From assembly GCF_040813715.1 (NCBI RefSeq), contig NZ_JBFOCH010000016.1: a DNA stretch of 64,000 bases; one strand, given 5' to 3'. Under the pieces are notes generated by a model. That model made no database searches. It was not told the origin of the DNA and saw nothing but the letters and a program-made list of their open reading frames with translations. Below are positions 41,241 to 51,279 of this stretch, piece after piece. The position numbers and the translations under genes are program-made. Positions within the stretch are counted from its first letter, which is position 1. Every line of letters begins with the position of its first letter. The stretch is from Mesorhizobium_K marinum (GTDB lineage Bacteria; Pseudomonadota; Alphaproteobacteria; Rhizobiales; Rhizobiaceae).

Positions 41241-41365
41241 TTGCTCTTGACGGACGCTTAAGGTAAATAGGGGACTATCCGGCCGACAAATTGTGGCCGG
41301 ATTTCCGTCCGATATGCAAAAGACGCGTGGCTGGACAGCGTCCGGGCGACGGAGAGGTGGTTTCA

Positions 41366-42073
41366 GTGGGACTTGTATCGATGAAGAATCGAAATAGCGG
41401 GCGCGTCGTCGCTGTCGCGCCGCTTGTCGTCTCCGGCCTGCTTGTCTCCGGTTGCATGAGTTCGCCGACCTACGGCACCGGCGTGTCGCAGAACGAGCAG
41501 CTGACGACCGATCTCAGCAGCATGTTTTCGCTGAAGCCCAAGAAGCAGTTCGCCTCCGACTATACGCCTCGGCCCGAACTGGTGAAGCCGACCAAGGGGA
41601 CGACCGACCTGCCGGCTCCGCAGGAGAACATCGTCACCGCCGACGCCTCCCAATGGCCCGAGTCGCCCGAGCAGCGCCGCGCGCGCATCCGCGCCGACGC
41701 CACCGAGAATCGCGATACTGCCGGGTGGTCGCCCGAGGTCATCAACGACCTGAGCGTCGACAAGTCGTCAAACAAGCCGAAGTTCGGCTCGTCGTCCCGC
41801 AGCTCGGAGTCCGGCGTGGCGCCGGCCGGCGGCGGCGAAGACCTCAACAAGAAGGGCGCCCAGTTCAAGCAGGAACTGGCGATGACCAAGCAGGGCAGCC
41901 CGACCGTGCGCCGCACGCTGTCGGAGCCGCCGCTCGACTATCGCAAGCCGGCCGAGTCCGCGCCGACCGACGAGCTCGGCGAGGACGAGTTCAAGAAGCA
42001 GCGCAGGCTGAAGGCCGAGGCGCGCAAGGCGTCCGGCAGCAAGAGCTGGAAAGACCTCATCCCCTGGCTCTAG
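41366..42073 (+). CDS. Lipoprotein of unknown function
   Basis: 235 aa from a GTG at 41366 (GGAGAG at 41351-41356, spacing about 9); the ATG at 41381 would be 23 nt from that site. The N-terminus ends in a lipobox (LLVSGCMSSP, Cys lipidated), so it is an outer- or inner-membrane lipoprotein. The mature part is hydrophilic, Lys/Ser/Pro-rich, without known domain, and ends KSWKDLIPWL. It follows ileS in the place where lspA is often found. The 3' part is repeated after the NNN at 42187. Confidence 0.7.
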   Translation: MGLVSMKNRNSGRVVAVAPLVVSGLLVSGCMSSPTYGTGVSQNEQLTTDLSSMFSLKPKKQFASDYTPRPELVKPTKGTTDLPAPQENIVTADASQWPESPEQRRARIRADATENRDTAGWSPEVINDLSVDKSSNKPKFGSSSRSSESGVAPAGGGEDLNKKGAQFKQELAMTKQGSPTVRRTLSEPPLDYRKPAESAPTDELGEDEFKKQRRLKAEARKASGSKSWKDLIPWL

Positions 42074-42102
42074 GCCGCGCGCGACGCCTGCGCTGGCGAA
42101 GC

Positions 42103-42186
42103 CTAGGCCGTCCGCCGGTCGCGGAAGAATCGCCTCAGGATTTCCGCTGATTCCCTTTCGCCGAGGCCGGGATAGACGTCCGGGCG
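42103..42186 (-). other. Duplicate tadA 3' fragment before NNN 42187-42189
   Basis: The last 28 codons of tadA (compare 42348-42431), nearly identical, belonging to the contig that also carries the first copy of the lipoprotein end. Contig-overlap artefact. Confidence 0.75.
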
Positions 42187-42189
42187 NNN

Positions 42190-42318
42190 CAGCCGGCCGA
42201 GTCCGCGCCAACCGACGAACTCGGCGAGGACGAGTTCAAGAAGCAGCGCAGGCTGAAGGCCGAGGCGCGCAAGGCGTCCGGCAGCAAGAGCTGGAAAGAC
42301 CTCATCCCCTGGCTCTAG
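42190..42318 (+). other. Duplicate lipoprotein 3' fragment after NNN 42187-42189
   Basis: The last 42 codons and stop of the lipoprotein gene (compare 41945-42073), with only synonymous differences (for example ACC-GAG to ACC-GAA). It is the overlapping contig of a second strain. Confidence 0.75.
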
Positions 42319-42347
42319 GCCGCGCGCGACGCCTGCGCTGGCGAAGC

Positions 42348-42934
42348 CTAGGCCGTCCGCCGGTCGCGGAAGAATCGCCTCAGGATTTCCGCTGATTCCC
42401 TTTCGCCGAGGCCGGGATAGACGTCCGGGCGATGGTGGCAGGCCGGCGCCGCGAAGAAGCGCACGCCGCTGACCACCGCGCCGCCCTTTTCGTCGGTCGC
42501 CCCGAAATAGAGCCTGCGGATGCGGGCGAAGGAGATGGCGCCCGCGCACATCGTGCAGGGCTCGAGCGTGACGTAGAGGTCGGCTTCGCCGAGCCGTTCG
42601 GCGNCACCGCGCCGCCCTTCTCGTCGGTCGCCCCGAAATAGAGCCTGCGAATGCGGGCGAAGGAGATGGCGCCCGCGCACATCGTGCAGGGTTCGAGCGT
42701 GACGTAGAGGTCGGCTTCGCCGAGCCGTTCGGCGGACAGCTTGCGGGATGCCTCGCTGATCACCAGCATTTCGGCATGCGCGGTGGCGTCGGAAAGCTCG
42801 CGCGTGCGGTTGCCGGAGCGGGCGACGATCTCGCCGCCGACGACCAGCACCGCGCCGATCGGGACTTCGCCGCGGGCGCCGGCGGCTTCAGCCTCGGCGA
42901 GCGCCGCCCCCATGAAATCCGCGCGCGAACTCAC
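42348..42934 (-). CDS. tadA: tRNA adenosine(34) deaminase (gap-interrupted)
   Basis: Converts A34 to inosine in tRNA-Arg. The zinc deaminase motifs are ATAHAEMLVI (H-A-E) and LEPCTMCAGAI (P-C-x2-C). The n at 42604 lies inside a 130-bp repeat (42474-42603 and 42605-42734) that differs by two synonymous changes. Removing it gives a 151-aa protein with the normal ending DVYPGLGERESAEILRRFF. The start is a GTG at 42934 with GAGG about 8 nt upstream; an ATG seven codons later is the alternative. Divergent from the rluB gene. Confidence 0.92.
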
Positions 42935-42997
42935 TTCAATTTCCTCGCAAGCCTGAAACGATCCTGATATCTACGCGCGCAAAGAGGCAAAGGCCAC

Positions 42998-45441
42998 ATG
43001 GACGACGATCGAAAGAAATCTCCGCGCAGGACCGGCGGCAAGCCGGGCGGCCCGCGCCGACATGGCGACGGCGCACCACGCCTCGCCGGCAAGAAGCCCT
43101 ACGCCAAGCGTGGACCGGAAGCCGGCGGCGAGCCCGGCGAGCGGAAGAAGCGCGACTTCGCGGCCGGCGGGCGCCCGCCGCGGGACGGTTCCGAGCGGCC
43201 GGCGGGCGGGCCAAAGCNGCCGCGCCCCGTCGGCAAGAAGCCCTACGCCAAGCGTGGACCGGAGGCCGGCGGCGAGCCCGGCGAGCGGAAGAAGCGCGAC
43301 TTCGCGGCCGGCGGGCGCCCGTCGCGGGACGGTTCCGAGCGACCGGCGGGCGGGCCAAAGCCATTCCGCAAGGGGGCGCCACGCGGCGACCGACCCTTTG
43401 CCAAGCGCGAGGACGGCGAGGGACGCAAGCCGTTCGTCCGGCGCGCCGACGGCGACCGCAAGCCGTTCGAGCNGTGGACCGGAAGCCGGCGGCGAGCCCG
43501 GCGAGCGGAAGAAGCGCGACTTCGCGGCCGGCGGGCGCCCGTCGCGGGACGGTTCCGAGCGACCGGCGGGCGGGCCAAAGCCATTCCGCAAGGGGGCGCC
43601 ACGCGGCGACCGACCCTTTGCCAAGCGCGAGGACGGCGAGGGACGCAAGCCGTTCGTCCGGCGCGCCGACGGCGACCGCAAGCCGTTCGAGCGTCGCGAG
43701 GACGGCGAAAGGCCGAAGCGCGATTTCAGGCGCGATGACGGCGCCGGCCGCGACGCAGGCTTCAAGCGTCGCGAACGCCCNTGAGCGTCGCGAAGACGGC
43801 GAAAGGCCGAAGCGCGATTTCAGGCGCGATGACGGCGCCGGCCGCGACGCAGGCTTCAAGCGTCGCGAACGCCCGGCCGGAGGACCGGCGGGCAAGGGAC
43901 CACCGCGCGGCGACCGACCCTTTGCCAAGCGCGAGGACGGCGAGGGGCGCAAGCCGTTCGTCCGGCGCGCCGAGGGCGACCGCAAGCCGTTCGAGCGTCG
44001 CGAGGACGGCGAAAGGCCGAAGCGCGATTTCAGGCGCGATGACGGTGCGCCGCGCGACGGAGGCTTCAAGCGTCGCGAACGCCCTGCCGGCATGAAAAGC
44101 CATGGCGACGGCGCGGCGAAGGCGCCATTCCGGAAACGGGCCGAGGCTGCCGAAACGGAGGCCGGCGAGCGGATCGCCAAGCGCCTCGCGCGGGCCGGCA
44201 TCGCGTCGCGCCGCGACGCCGAAGAACTGATCGCCGCCGGGCGGGTGAGCGTCAACGGACGCAAGCTGGATTCGCCGGCGTTCAACGTGACGGCCGACGA
44301 CCGGATCGAGGTCGACGGCACCGCGATCCCCGCAATCGAGCGCACCCGGCTCTTCCTGTTCCACAAGCCGGCCGGCGTGGTCACCACCAACCGGGATCCC
44401 GAGGGCCGCAAGACCGTCTTCGACGTGCTGCCCGCCGACCTGCCCCGCCTGATGACCATCGGCCGGCTCGACATCAACACCGAGGGCCTGCTGCTCCTGA
44501 CCAATGACGGCGGGCTTTCGCGCGTGCTGGAACTGCCGGCGACAGGCTGGCTGCGGCGCTACCGGGTGCGCGTCCACGGCAAGGTCGACGAGAAGGCGCT
44601 GGCCGCGCTGAAGGACGGCATCGCCGTCGACGGCGTGTTCTACGGTGCGGTCGAAGCCTCGCTCGATCGCGAGCAGGGCACCAATGCCTGGCTTTCGATC
44701 GGCCTGCGCGAGGGCAAGAACCGCGAGGTGAAGAACATCCTGGGCGCGCTCGGGCTCGACGTGTCCAGGCTGATCCGCATCTCCTACGGCCCCTTCCAGC
44801 TGGCGGACCTGCCCGAGGGGCACGTGCTCGAGATCAAGGGCCGCATGCTGCGCGACCAGCTCGGCGAGCGCCTGATCGAAGAGGCGGGGGCCAATTTCGA
44901 GGCGCCCGTCGTCAGCCAGTTCCCCAACCAGCCGGTCAAGCGCGCGCCGGAAGCGAAGCCCGAGCCGACCGAACGGCCCAGGGTGACGCGCGACGGCGAG
45001 CGCGGCAGGATCGGCGAGGGCGGCCTGATCAAGAAGCGGCACAGGCGCGAGGGTGCGCGCGACGAGGCGCTCGGCAAGCTTTCGACGCGGCCGGAGCGAT
45101 CCGACAGGGGGCCGCCGCGTCGCGGCGACCGGCCCGACACGTTCGCGCAGGGCGCAGACCGCAAGCCGATGCGCGGCGGCAAGCCGGAACGGCCCATGGA
45201 CCCGCCGGGCCAGCGAAAGGCGAATGTCTGGATGGCGCCCGGCGCGCGCCCCATCGGGGCCGGCAGGGCGGCGGCCGAGAAGGCCGAGGTCGAGGCGAAG
45301 CGGGCCGCCAGGAAGGCGCACGGCAAGCCGGGCGGGAAGCCTGGAAAGCCGCAGGGCGACCGGCAGGAGCGCCCGCGCGGCGACCGACCGAGCGGAGGCA
45401 GGGGCGGACCACGGGGCAGGGATGCGGATCGTCGGCGGTGA
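42998..45441 (+). CDS. rluB: 23S rRNA pseudouridine synthase (RluB/RsuA type) with long Arg/Lys-rich repeat tails (gap-interrupted)
   Basis: The core has an S4 domain (RIAKRLARAGIASRRDAEEL) and a synthase domain with the catalytic Asp in IGRLDINTEGLLLLTNDGG and REGKNREVKNILGALGLDVS. Flanking tails of about 300 (N) and 170 (C) residues are basic and repetitive (units like KKRDFAAGGRP, RPFAKREDGEGRKP) and probably disordered and RNA-binding. Three gaps at 43218, 43473 and 43781 lie in the N-terminal repeats. Removing overlap offsets of 144, 220 and 94 nt gives exactly one frame of 661 aa, though the true repeat number is uncertain because these repeats are hard to assemble. It overlaps rsmD. 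Confidence 0.85.
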
Positions 45442-45982
45442 CTTTCGCGGCCGGCCGCTGGCAGCGCCGCGCACCCAGTCCATCCGCCCGACCAGCGACC
45501 GCACGCGCGAGGCCGTCTTCAACGTGCTTGCCCACCGCTTTCCCGAAAAGCTCGATGGTGCGCGCGTGCTCGACCTGTTCGCCGGCACCGGCGCGCTCGG
45601 GCTCGAGGCGCTGTCGCGCGGCGCGGCCCACTGCCTGTTCATCGAGGAATCGGCGGAAGGCCGCGGCCTGATTCGCACCAATGTCGAGGCCTTCGGCCTG
45701 CAGGGGCGGACCAAGATCTTCCGGCGCGACGCGACCGGACTGGGCGATGCCGGCACGATCCAGCCGTTCGGACTGGTGTTCGCCGACCCGCCCTATGGCA
45801 GGGGGCTCGGCGAACTGGCCCTGCGCTCGGCGCTCGCGGGCGGCTGGCTGCTGCCCGGTGCGCTCTGCGTTGTCGAGGAGGCCGCGGCCGCGCCATTCGC
45901 CTGCGGCGACGGCTTCACCGAGGTCGACCAGCGCAGCTACGGCGACACCGTGGTCCGCTTCATCATGGCGCCGGGCGCCTAG
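45422..45982 (+). CDS. rsmD: 16S rRNA (guanine(966)-N2)-methyltransferase
   Basis: 186 aa. Begins MRIVGGDFRGRPLAAP as the family does; SAM motif LDLFAGTGALGLEALSRGAA; catalytic motif VFADPPYGRG (DPPY). Modifies G966 of 16S rRNA late in 30S assembly. The ATG lies 20 nt inside the rluB 3' end, so translation is coupled. Confidence 0.96.
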   Translation: MRIVGGDFRGRPLAAPRTQSIRPTSDRTREAVFNVLAHRFPEKLDGARVLDLFAGTGALGLEALSRGAAHCLFIEESAEGRGLIRTNVEAFGLQGRTKIFRRDATGLGDAGTIQPFGLVFADPPYGRGLGELALRSALAGGWLLPGALCVVEEAAAAPFACGDGFTEVDQRSYGDTVVRFIMAPGA

Positions 45983-46080
45983 CCGCCCGGAATTCGGCCG
46001 CTTTTGGCCTCCAGATGACCAACAATTAACTTAAGGCGCGCGGGTTGCCCGTGTAGTTTGGCCGCGAGTCATCGGAGCAC

Positions 46081-47457
46081 ATGAAGTTGAATACGAACAC
46101 ACGGCGCGTCCTCAGGGGCGTTGTGCTTGCGCTTGTCCTGGCAGCCGGTCCGGCCTTTGCCGACGCCGGCAAGAAGCCGGCGGGCGAGGAAATCTCCCAT
46201 TTCCTGCTCGGCAACGGCATGGAAGTCGTCGTCATCCCCGACCATCGCGCGCCCATCGTCACGCACATGGTCTGGTACAAGGTGGGCAGCGCCGACGAAC
46301 CGCCCGGCAAGTCGGGCATCGCGCATTTCTTCGAACACCTGATGTTCAAGGGAACCGAGAAGCACAAGGCCGGCGAGTTCGGCGCGAAGATCGCCGAGAT
46401 CGGCGGCAGCGAGAACGCGTTCACCTCAGACGACTTCACCGCCTATTTCCAGACCGTCAGCCCGGATGCGCTGGGCACGATGATGGACTACGAAGCCGAC
46501 CGGATGCGCAACCTCATCCTGACCGACGCCGTGATCGGGCCGGAACGCGACGTGGTGCTGGAGGAACGCCGGTCGCGCATCGAAACCAGCCCGGATGCGC
46601 TGCTGGCCGAGGAGATCGACGCCACGCTCTACCAGAACCATCCCTACCGCATCCCGGTCATCGGCTGGATGCACGAGATGGAGAAGCTGAACCGCGCCGA
46701 CGCCGTCGCCTTCTACGATCGCTACTATGCGCCGAACAATGCGATCCTCGTCGTCGCCGGCGACGTCGATGCGAACACGGTGCGGACCCTGGCCGAGGCG
46801 ACCTACGGCAAGGTTGCACGCGGGCCGGACCTGCCGCCGCGCCTGCGCCCGCAGGAGCCCGAGCAGAACACCGCCCGCACTGTGACGCTGAGCGATCCGC
46901 GCGTCACGACGCCGAGTTTCTCGAAATCCTGGCTGGCGCCGTCCTACAATACGGCCGAACCGGGCGAGGGCGAGGCGCTGGACCTGCTTTCGGAGATCCT
47001 TGGCGGCGGGGTGCGCAGCCGCATCTACCAGGCGCTGGTGGTGAAGGCCGGCATCGCCTCGACGGCCGGCGCCTACTACGACGGCACCAAGCTCGATACC
47101 GGCTCCTTCGTCGTCTACGGCGCGCCGCGCGGCGACGCCAAGCTCGAGGAGGTGCAGGCGGCGATCGACACGGAGATTGCGGCGGTGGTGAAGGACGGCG
47201 TGACCGAGGAGGAACTGGAGGCGGCCAAGAACCGCTTCCTGCGCTCGATGATCTTCGCCCAGGACAGCCAGTCGTCGATGGCCAACATCTACGGCACCGC
47301 GCTGGCGACCGGCGGCACCGTGGACGACATCCTGGGATGGCCGGACAGGATCAGGAAGGTCACGTCAGCCGACCTCGTCAAGGCCGCCGCCAAGTATCTG
47401 CGCTCGAGCGGATCCGTGACCGGCTACCTGCTGCCGGCAGAACCGGTTCAGAACTGA
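46081..47457 (+). CDS. M16 peptidase, catalytic subunit
   Basis: 458 aa. A signal peptide (RRVLRGVVLALVLAAGPAFADA) is followed by a pitrilysin-type fold. Zinc motif HFFEH at residues 82-86 (GIAHFFEHLMFKGT) with downstream glutamate region ERDVVLEERRSRIET. The periplasmic protease is of the M16B type. It is followed 1 bp later by a second M16 gene lacking the zinc motif, so the pair probably forms a heterodimer. GGAG precedes the ATG. Confidence 0.93.
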   Translation: MKLNTNTRRVLRGVVLALVLAAGPAFADAGKKPAGEEISHFLLGNGMEVVVIPDHRAPIVTHMVWYKVGSADEPPGKSGIAHFFEHLMFKGTEKHKAGEFGAKIAEIGGSENAFTSDDFTAYFQTVSPDALGTMMDYEADRMRNLILTDAVIGPERDVVLEERRSRIETSPDALLAEEIDATLYQNHPYRIPVIGWMHEMEKLNRADAVAFYDRYYAPNNAILVVAGDVDANTVRTLAEATYGKVARGPDLPPRLRPQEPEQNTARTVTLSDPRVTTPSFSKSWLAPSYNTAEPGEGEALDLLSEILGGGVRSRIYQALVVKAGIASTAGAYYDGTKLDTGSFVVYGAPRGDAKLEEVQAAIDTEIAAVVKDGVTEEELEAAKNRFLRSMIFAQDSQSSMANIYGTALATGGTVDDILGWPDRIRKVTSADLVKAAAKYLRSSGSVTGYLLPAEPVQN

Positions 47458-47458
47458 G

Positions 47459-48973
47459 ATGAGCGTCATGACAGATTGCCTTGGGAAGACCCGCGTTTTC
47501 GCCGCAGCCCTCTTCCTCGCCGCAGCCAATTTCCTGGCGTCGCCGGCCGGGGCGGAGGTCGCGATCCAGCCGGTCACCAGCAGCAAGGGCATCACCGCCT
47601 GGCTGGTCGAGGACTATTCGGTGCCCATCGTGACGATCCGTTTCTCCTTCCAGGGCGGTCACACCCAGGACCCGCCCGGCAAGGAGGGCCTGTCGGAACT
47701 GATGAGCGGCCTGTTCGACGAGGGGGCAGGCGACCTCGATTCGGACGCGTTCCAGACGCAACTCGACGAGGGCGGCGCGGAAATGCGCTTCGGGGCCGAT
47801 CGCGACACGGTGTACGGCTGGATGCGGACGCTGGCCGACACGAAGGACGAGGCGTTCGACCTGCTCAAGCTCGCCGTCGAGCAGCCGCGCTTCGACGCCG
47901 CGCCGATCGACCGCATCCGGGCGCAGATCGTGGCGGGCATCGTCGCCTCCGAGCGCGATCCCGATACGGCGGCGCAGCGGAGATGGCAGGTTGCGCTCTA
48001 CGGCGACCACCCCTATGCGCGGCCGGAAGTGGGAACGGAGGCCTCGCTGGCGGCCATCACCGCCGACGACTTGCGCGCCTACCACAAGGCGGTGTTCGCC
48101 CGTGACACGCTGAAGGTCGCCGTGGTCGGGGCGATCGACGCGGAGACGCTGAAGCGCAAGCTTGACGACCTGTTCGGAAACCTGCCGGAGACGTCGAACC
48201 TGCNGGCCTCGCTGGCGGCAATCACCGCCGATGACTTGCGCGCCTACCACAAGGCGGTGTTCGCCCGTGACACGCTGAAGGTCGCCGTGGTCGGGGCGAT
48301 CGACGCGGAGACGCTGAAGCGCAAGCTTGACGACCTGTTCGGAAACCTGCCGGAGACGTCGAACCTGCGTCCTGTCGAGACGGTCGCCCCCAAGCTCAGC
48401 CAGGAGGTGCGGTTCGACTACGATCTGCCGCAGACCTCGCTGCAGCTTGCCTATCCGGGCGTGCCGCGCTCCGACCCGGAGTTCTTCGCGGCGCACCTGA
48501 TGAACCACATTCTCGGTGGCGGCACCTTCACCTCGCGGCTGTTCGACGAGGTGCGCGAGAAGCGCGGCCTCGCCTACAGCGTGACCTCCTACCTGGTCAC
48601 CAACAAGTATTCCTCGGGGCTCGTCGTCTCCACGGCGACCCGCTCCGACCGGGCAGGCGAGACGCTCGACGTCATCCGCGACGTGGTTCACAAGATGGCC
48701 GAGGACGGTCCGACGGAGGCCGAACTCGCGGCCGCCAAGAAGTATGTCATCGGCGCCTATGCCATGAACAACCTCGATACTTCCGGCGCCATCGCGCGGA
48801 CATTGCTGCAGTTGCAGGAGGAAAACCTGGGCATCGACTACATGCAGAAGCGGGTGGCGCAGATCGATGCGGTGACGATCGAGCAGGTCAGGGCGGCGGC
48901 GCGCAGGCTGCTGAACGCCGAACCGGCCGTGCTGGTGGTCGGTCCGCCAGCCACGCCGGAACCGAAGGGATGA
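47459..48973 (+). CDS. M16 peptidase, non-catalytic partner subunit (gap-interrupted)
   Basis: Signal peptide (AAALFLAAANFLASPAGAEV) and M16 fold, but the zinc motif is replaced (GLSELMSGLFDEGAGD), while the C-terminal substrate-side Arg/Tyr pair is kept (REKRGLAYSVTSYL). This is the classic split of an alpha/beta M16B heterodimer with the gene upstream. The n at 48204 is flanked by a 164-bp repeat (48040-48203, 48205-48368) with synonymous changes only; collapsing it gives 449 aa. The stop overlaps the patatin start (ATGA). Confidence 0.9.
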   Translation: MSVMTDCLGKTRVFAAALFLAAANFLASPAGAEVAIQPVTSSKGITAWLVEDYSVPIVTIRFSFQGGHTQDPPGKEGLSELMSGLFDEGAGDLDSDAFQTQLDEGGAEMRFGADRDTVYGWMRTLADTKDEAFDLLKLAVEQPRFDAAPIDRIRAQIVAGIVASERDPDTAAQRRWQVALYGDHPYARPEVGTEASLAAITADDLRAYHKAVFARDTLKVAVVGAIDAETLKRKLDDLFGNLPETSNLXASLAAITADDLRAYHKAVFARDTLKVAVVGAIDAETLKRKLDDLFGNLPETSNLRPVETVAPKLSQEVRFDYDLPQTSLQLAYPGVPRSDPEFFAAHLMNHILGGGTFTSRLFDEVREKRGLAYSVTSYLVTNKYSSGLVVSTATRSDRAGETLDVIRDVVHKMAEDGPTEAELAAAKKYVIGAYAMNNLDTSGAIARTLLQLQEENLGIDYMQKRVAQIDAVTIEQVRAAARRLLNAEPAVLVVGPPATPEPKG

Positions 48974-49836
48974 GCGCCACGGTGGTCGACGGACAGGCGG
49001 GGCCGACCGTAGCCGTCGCCTTCGGCGGCGGCGGCGCGCGGGGGCTCGCGCATATCCACGTCATCGAGGCGCTCGACGAACTGGGCGTCCGGCCGGTGGC
49101 GATCGCCGGCACGTCGATCGGCGCGATCATGGGCGCGGGCATGGCCGCCGGCATGACCGGCAGGCAGATCGGCGACTACGCCCGGTCGATCCTGTCGCGC
49201 CGGGCCGAGTTCATCGGCCGCATGTGGAGCGCAAGGCCGACATCGTTCACCGAAATGGTCGGCGGGCTGAAAGTGTCGCAGTTCAGCATCGAGCGCATCC
49301 TGCACGCTTTCCTGCCGCACCAGATCCCGCACGGCTTCGAGGACCTCGCCATTCCCCTGCAGGTGACGGCGACTGATTATTACGGGCACCATGTGAAGGT
49401 GTTTTCGGAGGGCGAACTGCGCCCGGCCCTGGCGGCGTCGGCGGCGATCCCGGCCGTGTTCTCCCCGGTCATCCGCGACGGGCGCACCTATATCGACGGC
49501 GGCATCTACAATCCGGTGCCGTTCGACCTGCTCAAGGGGCTCGCCGACATCGTCATGGCCATCGATGTCGTCGGCGCGCCCGAGGAGGTGGAGGGACGCA
49601 AGCCGACATCGATCGACCTGATGTTCGGCTCCACGCAGATCCTCATGCAGTCGATCATCGCCCACAAGGTCGAGCAGTGCGCCCCCGACATCCTGCTGCG
49701 CCCGCCGGTATCCAAGTACCGGGCGCTCGACTTCCTGAAGATCGATGCGCTGATGTCGGAGACCGCCTCGATCAAGGACGAGGTGAAGCGCGCGGTGGAG
49801 GCGGCGATGGCGTCCCGGGCCCGAGCCGGGGCCTGA
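48970..49836 (+). CDS. Patatin-like phospholipase family protein
   Basis: 288 aa. Patatin fold: oxyanion loop AFGGGGARGLAHIHV, nucleophile elbow AGTSIGAIMG (GxSxG) and DGG dyad partner in TYIDGGIYNPVPFD. Probably an intracellular lipid acyl hydrolase of the RssA-like type. Overlaps the preceding gene by 4 nt (ATGA), so it is co-translated with the M16 pair. Confidence 0.92.
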   Translation: MSATVVDGQAGPTVAVAFGGGGARGLAHIHVIEALDELGVRPVAIAGTSIGAIMGAGMAAGMTGRQIGDYARSILSRRAEFIGRMWSARPTSFTEMVGGLKVSQFSIERILHAFLPHQIPHGFEDLAIPLQVTATDYYGHHVKVFSEGELRPALAASAAIPAVFSPVIRDGRTYIDGGIYNPVPFDLLKGLADIVMAIDVVGAPEEVEGRKPTSIDLMFGSTQILMQSIIAHKVEQCAPDILLRPPVSKYRALDFLKIDALMSETASIKDEVKRAVEAAMASRARAGA

Positions 49837-49935
49837 CCCAACCGGCGCCGCGCCATTGCAGAAGCGGCGCAGCGACAATAGATGGGAGGACGGAAGTTCC
49901 CCGATGCCGACCCCCATGAACGATCAGGACTGACG

Positions 49936-51279
49936 ATGACCGATGCACCCGACGCCGCGCGACTGACCGACCGTGTCGCGGCCCTCGTCGAGGCCGCCAG
50001 GAAGGCCGGCGCGGACGCCGCCGACGCCGTCGCCGTGCGCGGGCGCTCGACCAGCGTGTCTGTTCGCCTCGGCAAGGTGGAATCGACCAACGCCGCCGAA
50101 GGCGACGACATGTCGCTTCGGGTGTTCGTCGGCAAGCGCGTCGCCAGCATCTCGGCGACGGCGTCTTCGGACCCGGCTGCGCTGGCCGAACGGGCGGTCG
50201 CCATGGCAAGGGTGTCGCCCGAAGATCCGTTCCAGGGGCTCGCCGACGCCGAACTCCTCGTAAAGACGGTTCGCGACCTGGATCTCTACGATTCGACCGA
50301 GGTTACGGCCGATCAGCTGCGCGAGGCGGCGCTGGCCGCCGAAGAGGCCGCGCTTGCAGTGCCCGGCGTCACCAATTCGGGTGGCAGCGGCGCCAGCGCG
50401 GGGCTCGCCGGCCTGGTGCTCGCGACCTCGCAGGGGTTTGTCGGCCACTATGTCGGTTCGCGCTTCGGGCGCTCGGCGAGCGTCATCGCCGGAGAGGGCA
50501 CCGGCATGGAACGCGACTACGAATACTCGTCGCGCCTGCATTTCGTGGACCTCGAGGCAGCCGAGGACATTGGGCGGAAGGCCGGCGAGCGGACGGTGCG
50601 CCGGCTGAACGCGCGCAAGGCAAGGACCGGGACGGTCGACGTCGTCTTCGATCCGCGCGTGGCGCGCGGCGTCGCGGGCCATCTCGCAGGCGCGATCAAC
50701 GGCGCCGCGGTCGCCAGAAAGACCAGCTTCCTGCGCGACCGGATGGGCCAGCAGGTGGCCTCGGCGGCGATAACGGTGATCGACGAACCGATGAAACTGC
50801 GCGGCCAGGCGTCACGACCTTTCGACGGCGAGGGCGTCGGCGGCGAGAAGCTGGTGATGGTCGAAAAGGGCGTCCTTAACCATTGGTTCCTGTCGACCTC
50901 GACCGCCAGGGAACTCGGCCTGGCGACCAACGGGCGCGGGGCGCGCGGCGGGTCGTCGGTGTCGCCGTCGTCGACCAATCTCACGATCGAGCCCGGCGAA
51001 AGGGACCCCGACGAGATCATCAGGTCGATGAAGTCGGGCTTCTACGTGACGGAAGTGTTCGGGCAGGGCGTGGACATGGTCACCGGCGACTACAGCCGCG
51101 GGGCATCCGGCTTCTGGATCGAGAACGGGCAACTGACCCATCCCGTATCGGAGGTGACGATCGCCTCGAACCTGAAGGACATGTTCCTGCGCATGACGCC
51201 GGCGAGCGATCTCGACCGCAACTTCGCCACGGCGAGCCCGACGCTCTTCATCGAAGGCATGACACTTGCCGGCAGTTGA
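49936..51279 (+). CDS. pmbA: TldE/PmbA family metallopeptidase partner
   Basis: 447 aa. Family features: GKVESTNAAEGDDMSLRVFV, ATSQGFVGHYVGSRFGRSAS, GEGVGGEKLVMVEKGVLNHW and GASGFWIENGQLTHPVSEVT. TldD-TldE heterodimers process peptides such as microcin B17 and mature antitoxins. TldE lacks the HExxxH zinc motif, which is not visible here, so a TldD partner is expected elsewhere. CAGGA precedes the ATG. Confidence 0.93.
   Translation: MTDAPDAARLTDRVAALVEAARKAGADAADAVAVRGRSTSVSVRLGKVESTNAAEGDDMSLRVFVGKRVASISATASSDPAALAERAVAMARVSPEDPFQGLADAELLVKTVRDLDLYDSTEVTADQLREAALAAEEAALAVPGVTNSGGSGASAGLAGLVLATSQGFVGHYVGSRFGRSASVIAGEGTGMERDYEYSSRLHFVDLEAAEDIGRKAGERTVRRLNARKARTGTVDVVFDPRVARGVAGHLAGAINGAAVARKTSFLRDRMGQQVASAAITVIDEPMKLRGQASRPFDGEGVGGEKLVMVEKGVLNHWFLSTSTARELGLATNGRGARGGSSVSPSSTNLTIEPGERDPDEIIRSMKSGFYVTEVFGQGVDMVTGDYSRGASGFWIENGQLTHPVSEVTIASNLKDMFLRMTPASDLDRNFATASPTLFIEGMTLAGS

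Noticed and set aside
48040..48368. Apparent internal tandem duplication in the second M16 gene, and similar repeats in tadA, aas, MttB-like and SH3 genes
   Set aside because: Each is centred on an n, collapses to a normal-length frame, and differs only by strain-like substitutions.
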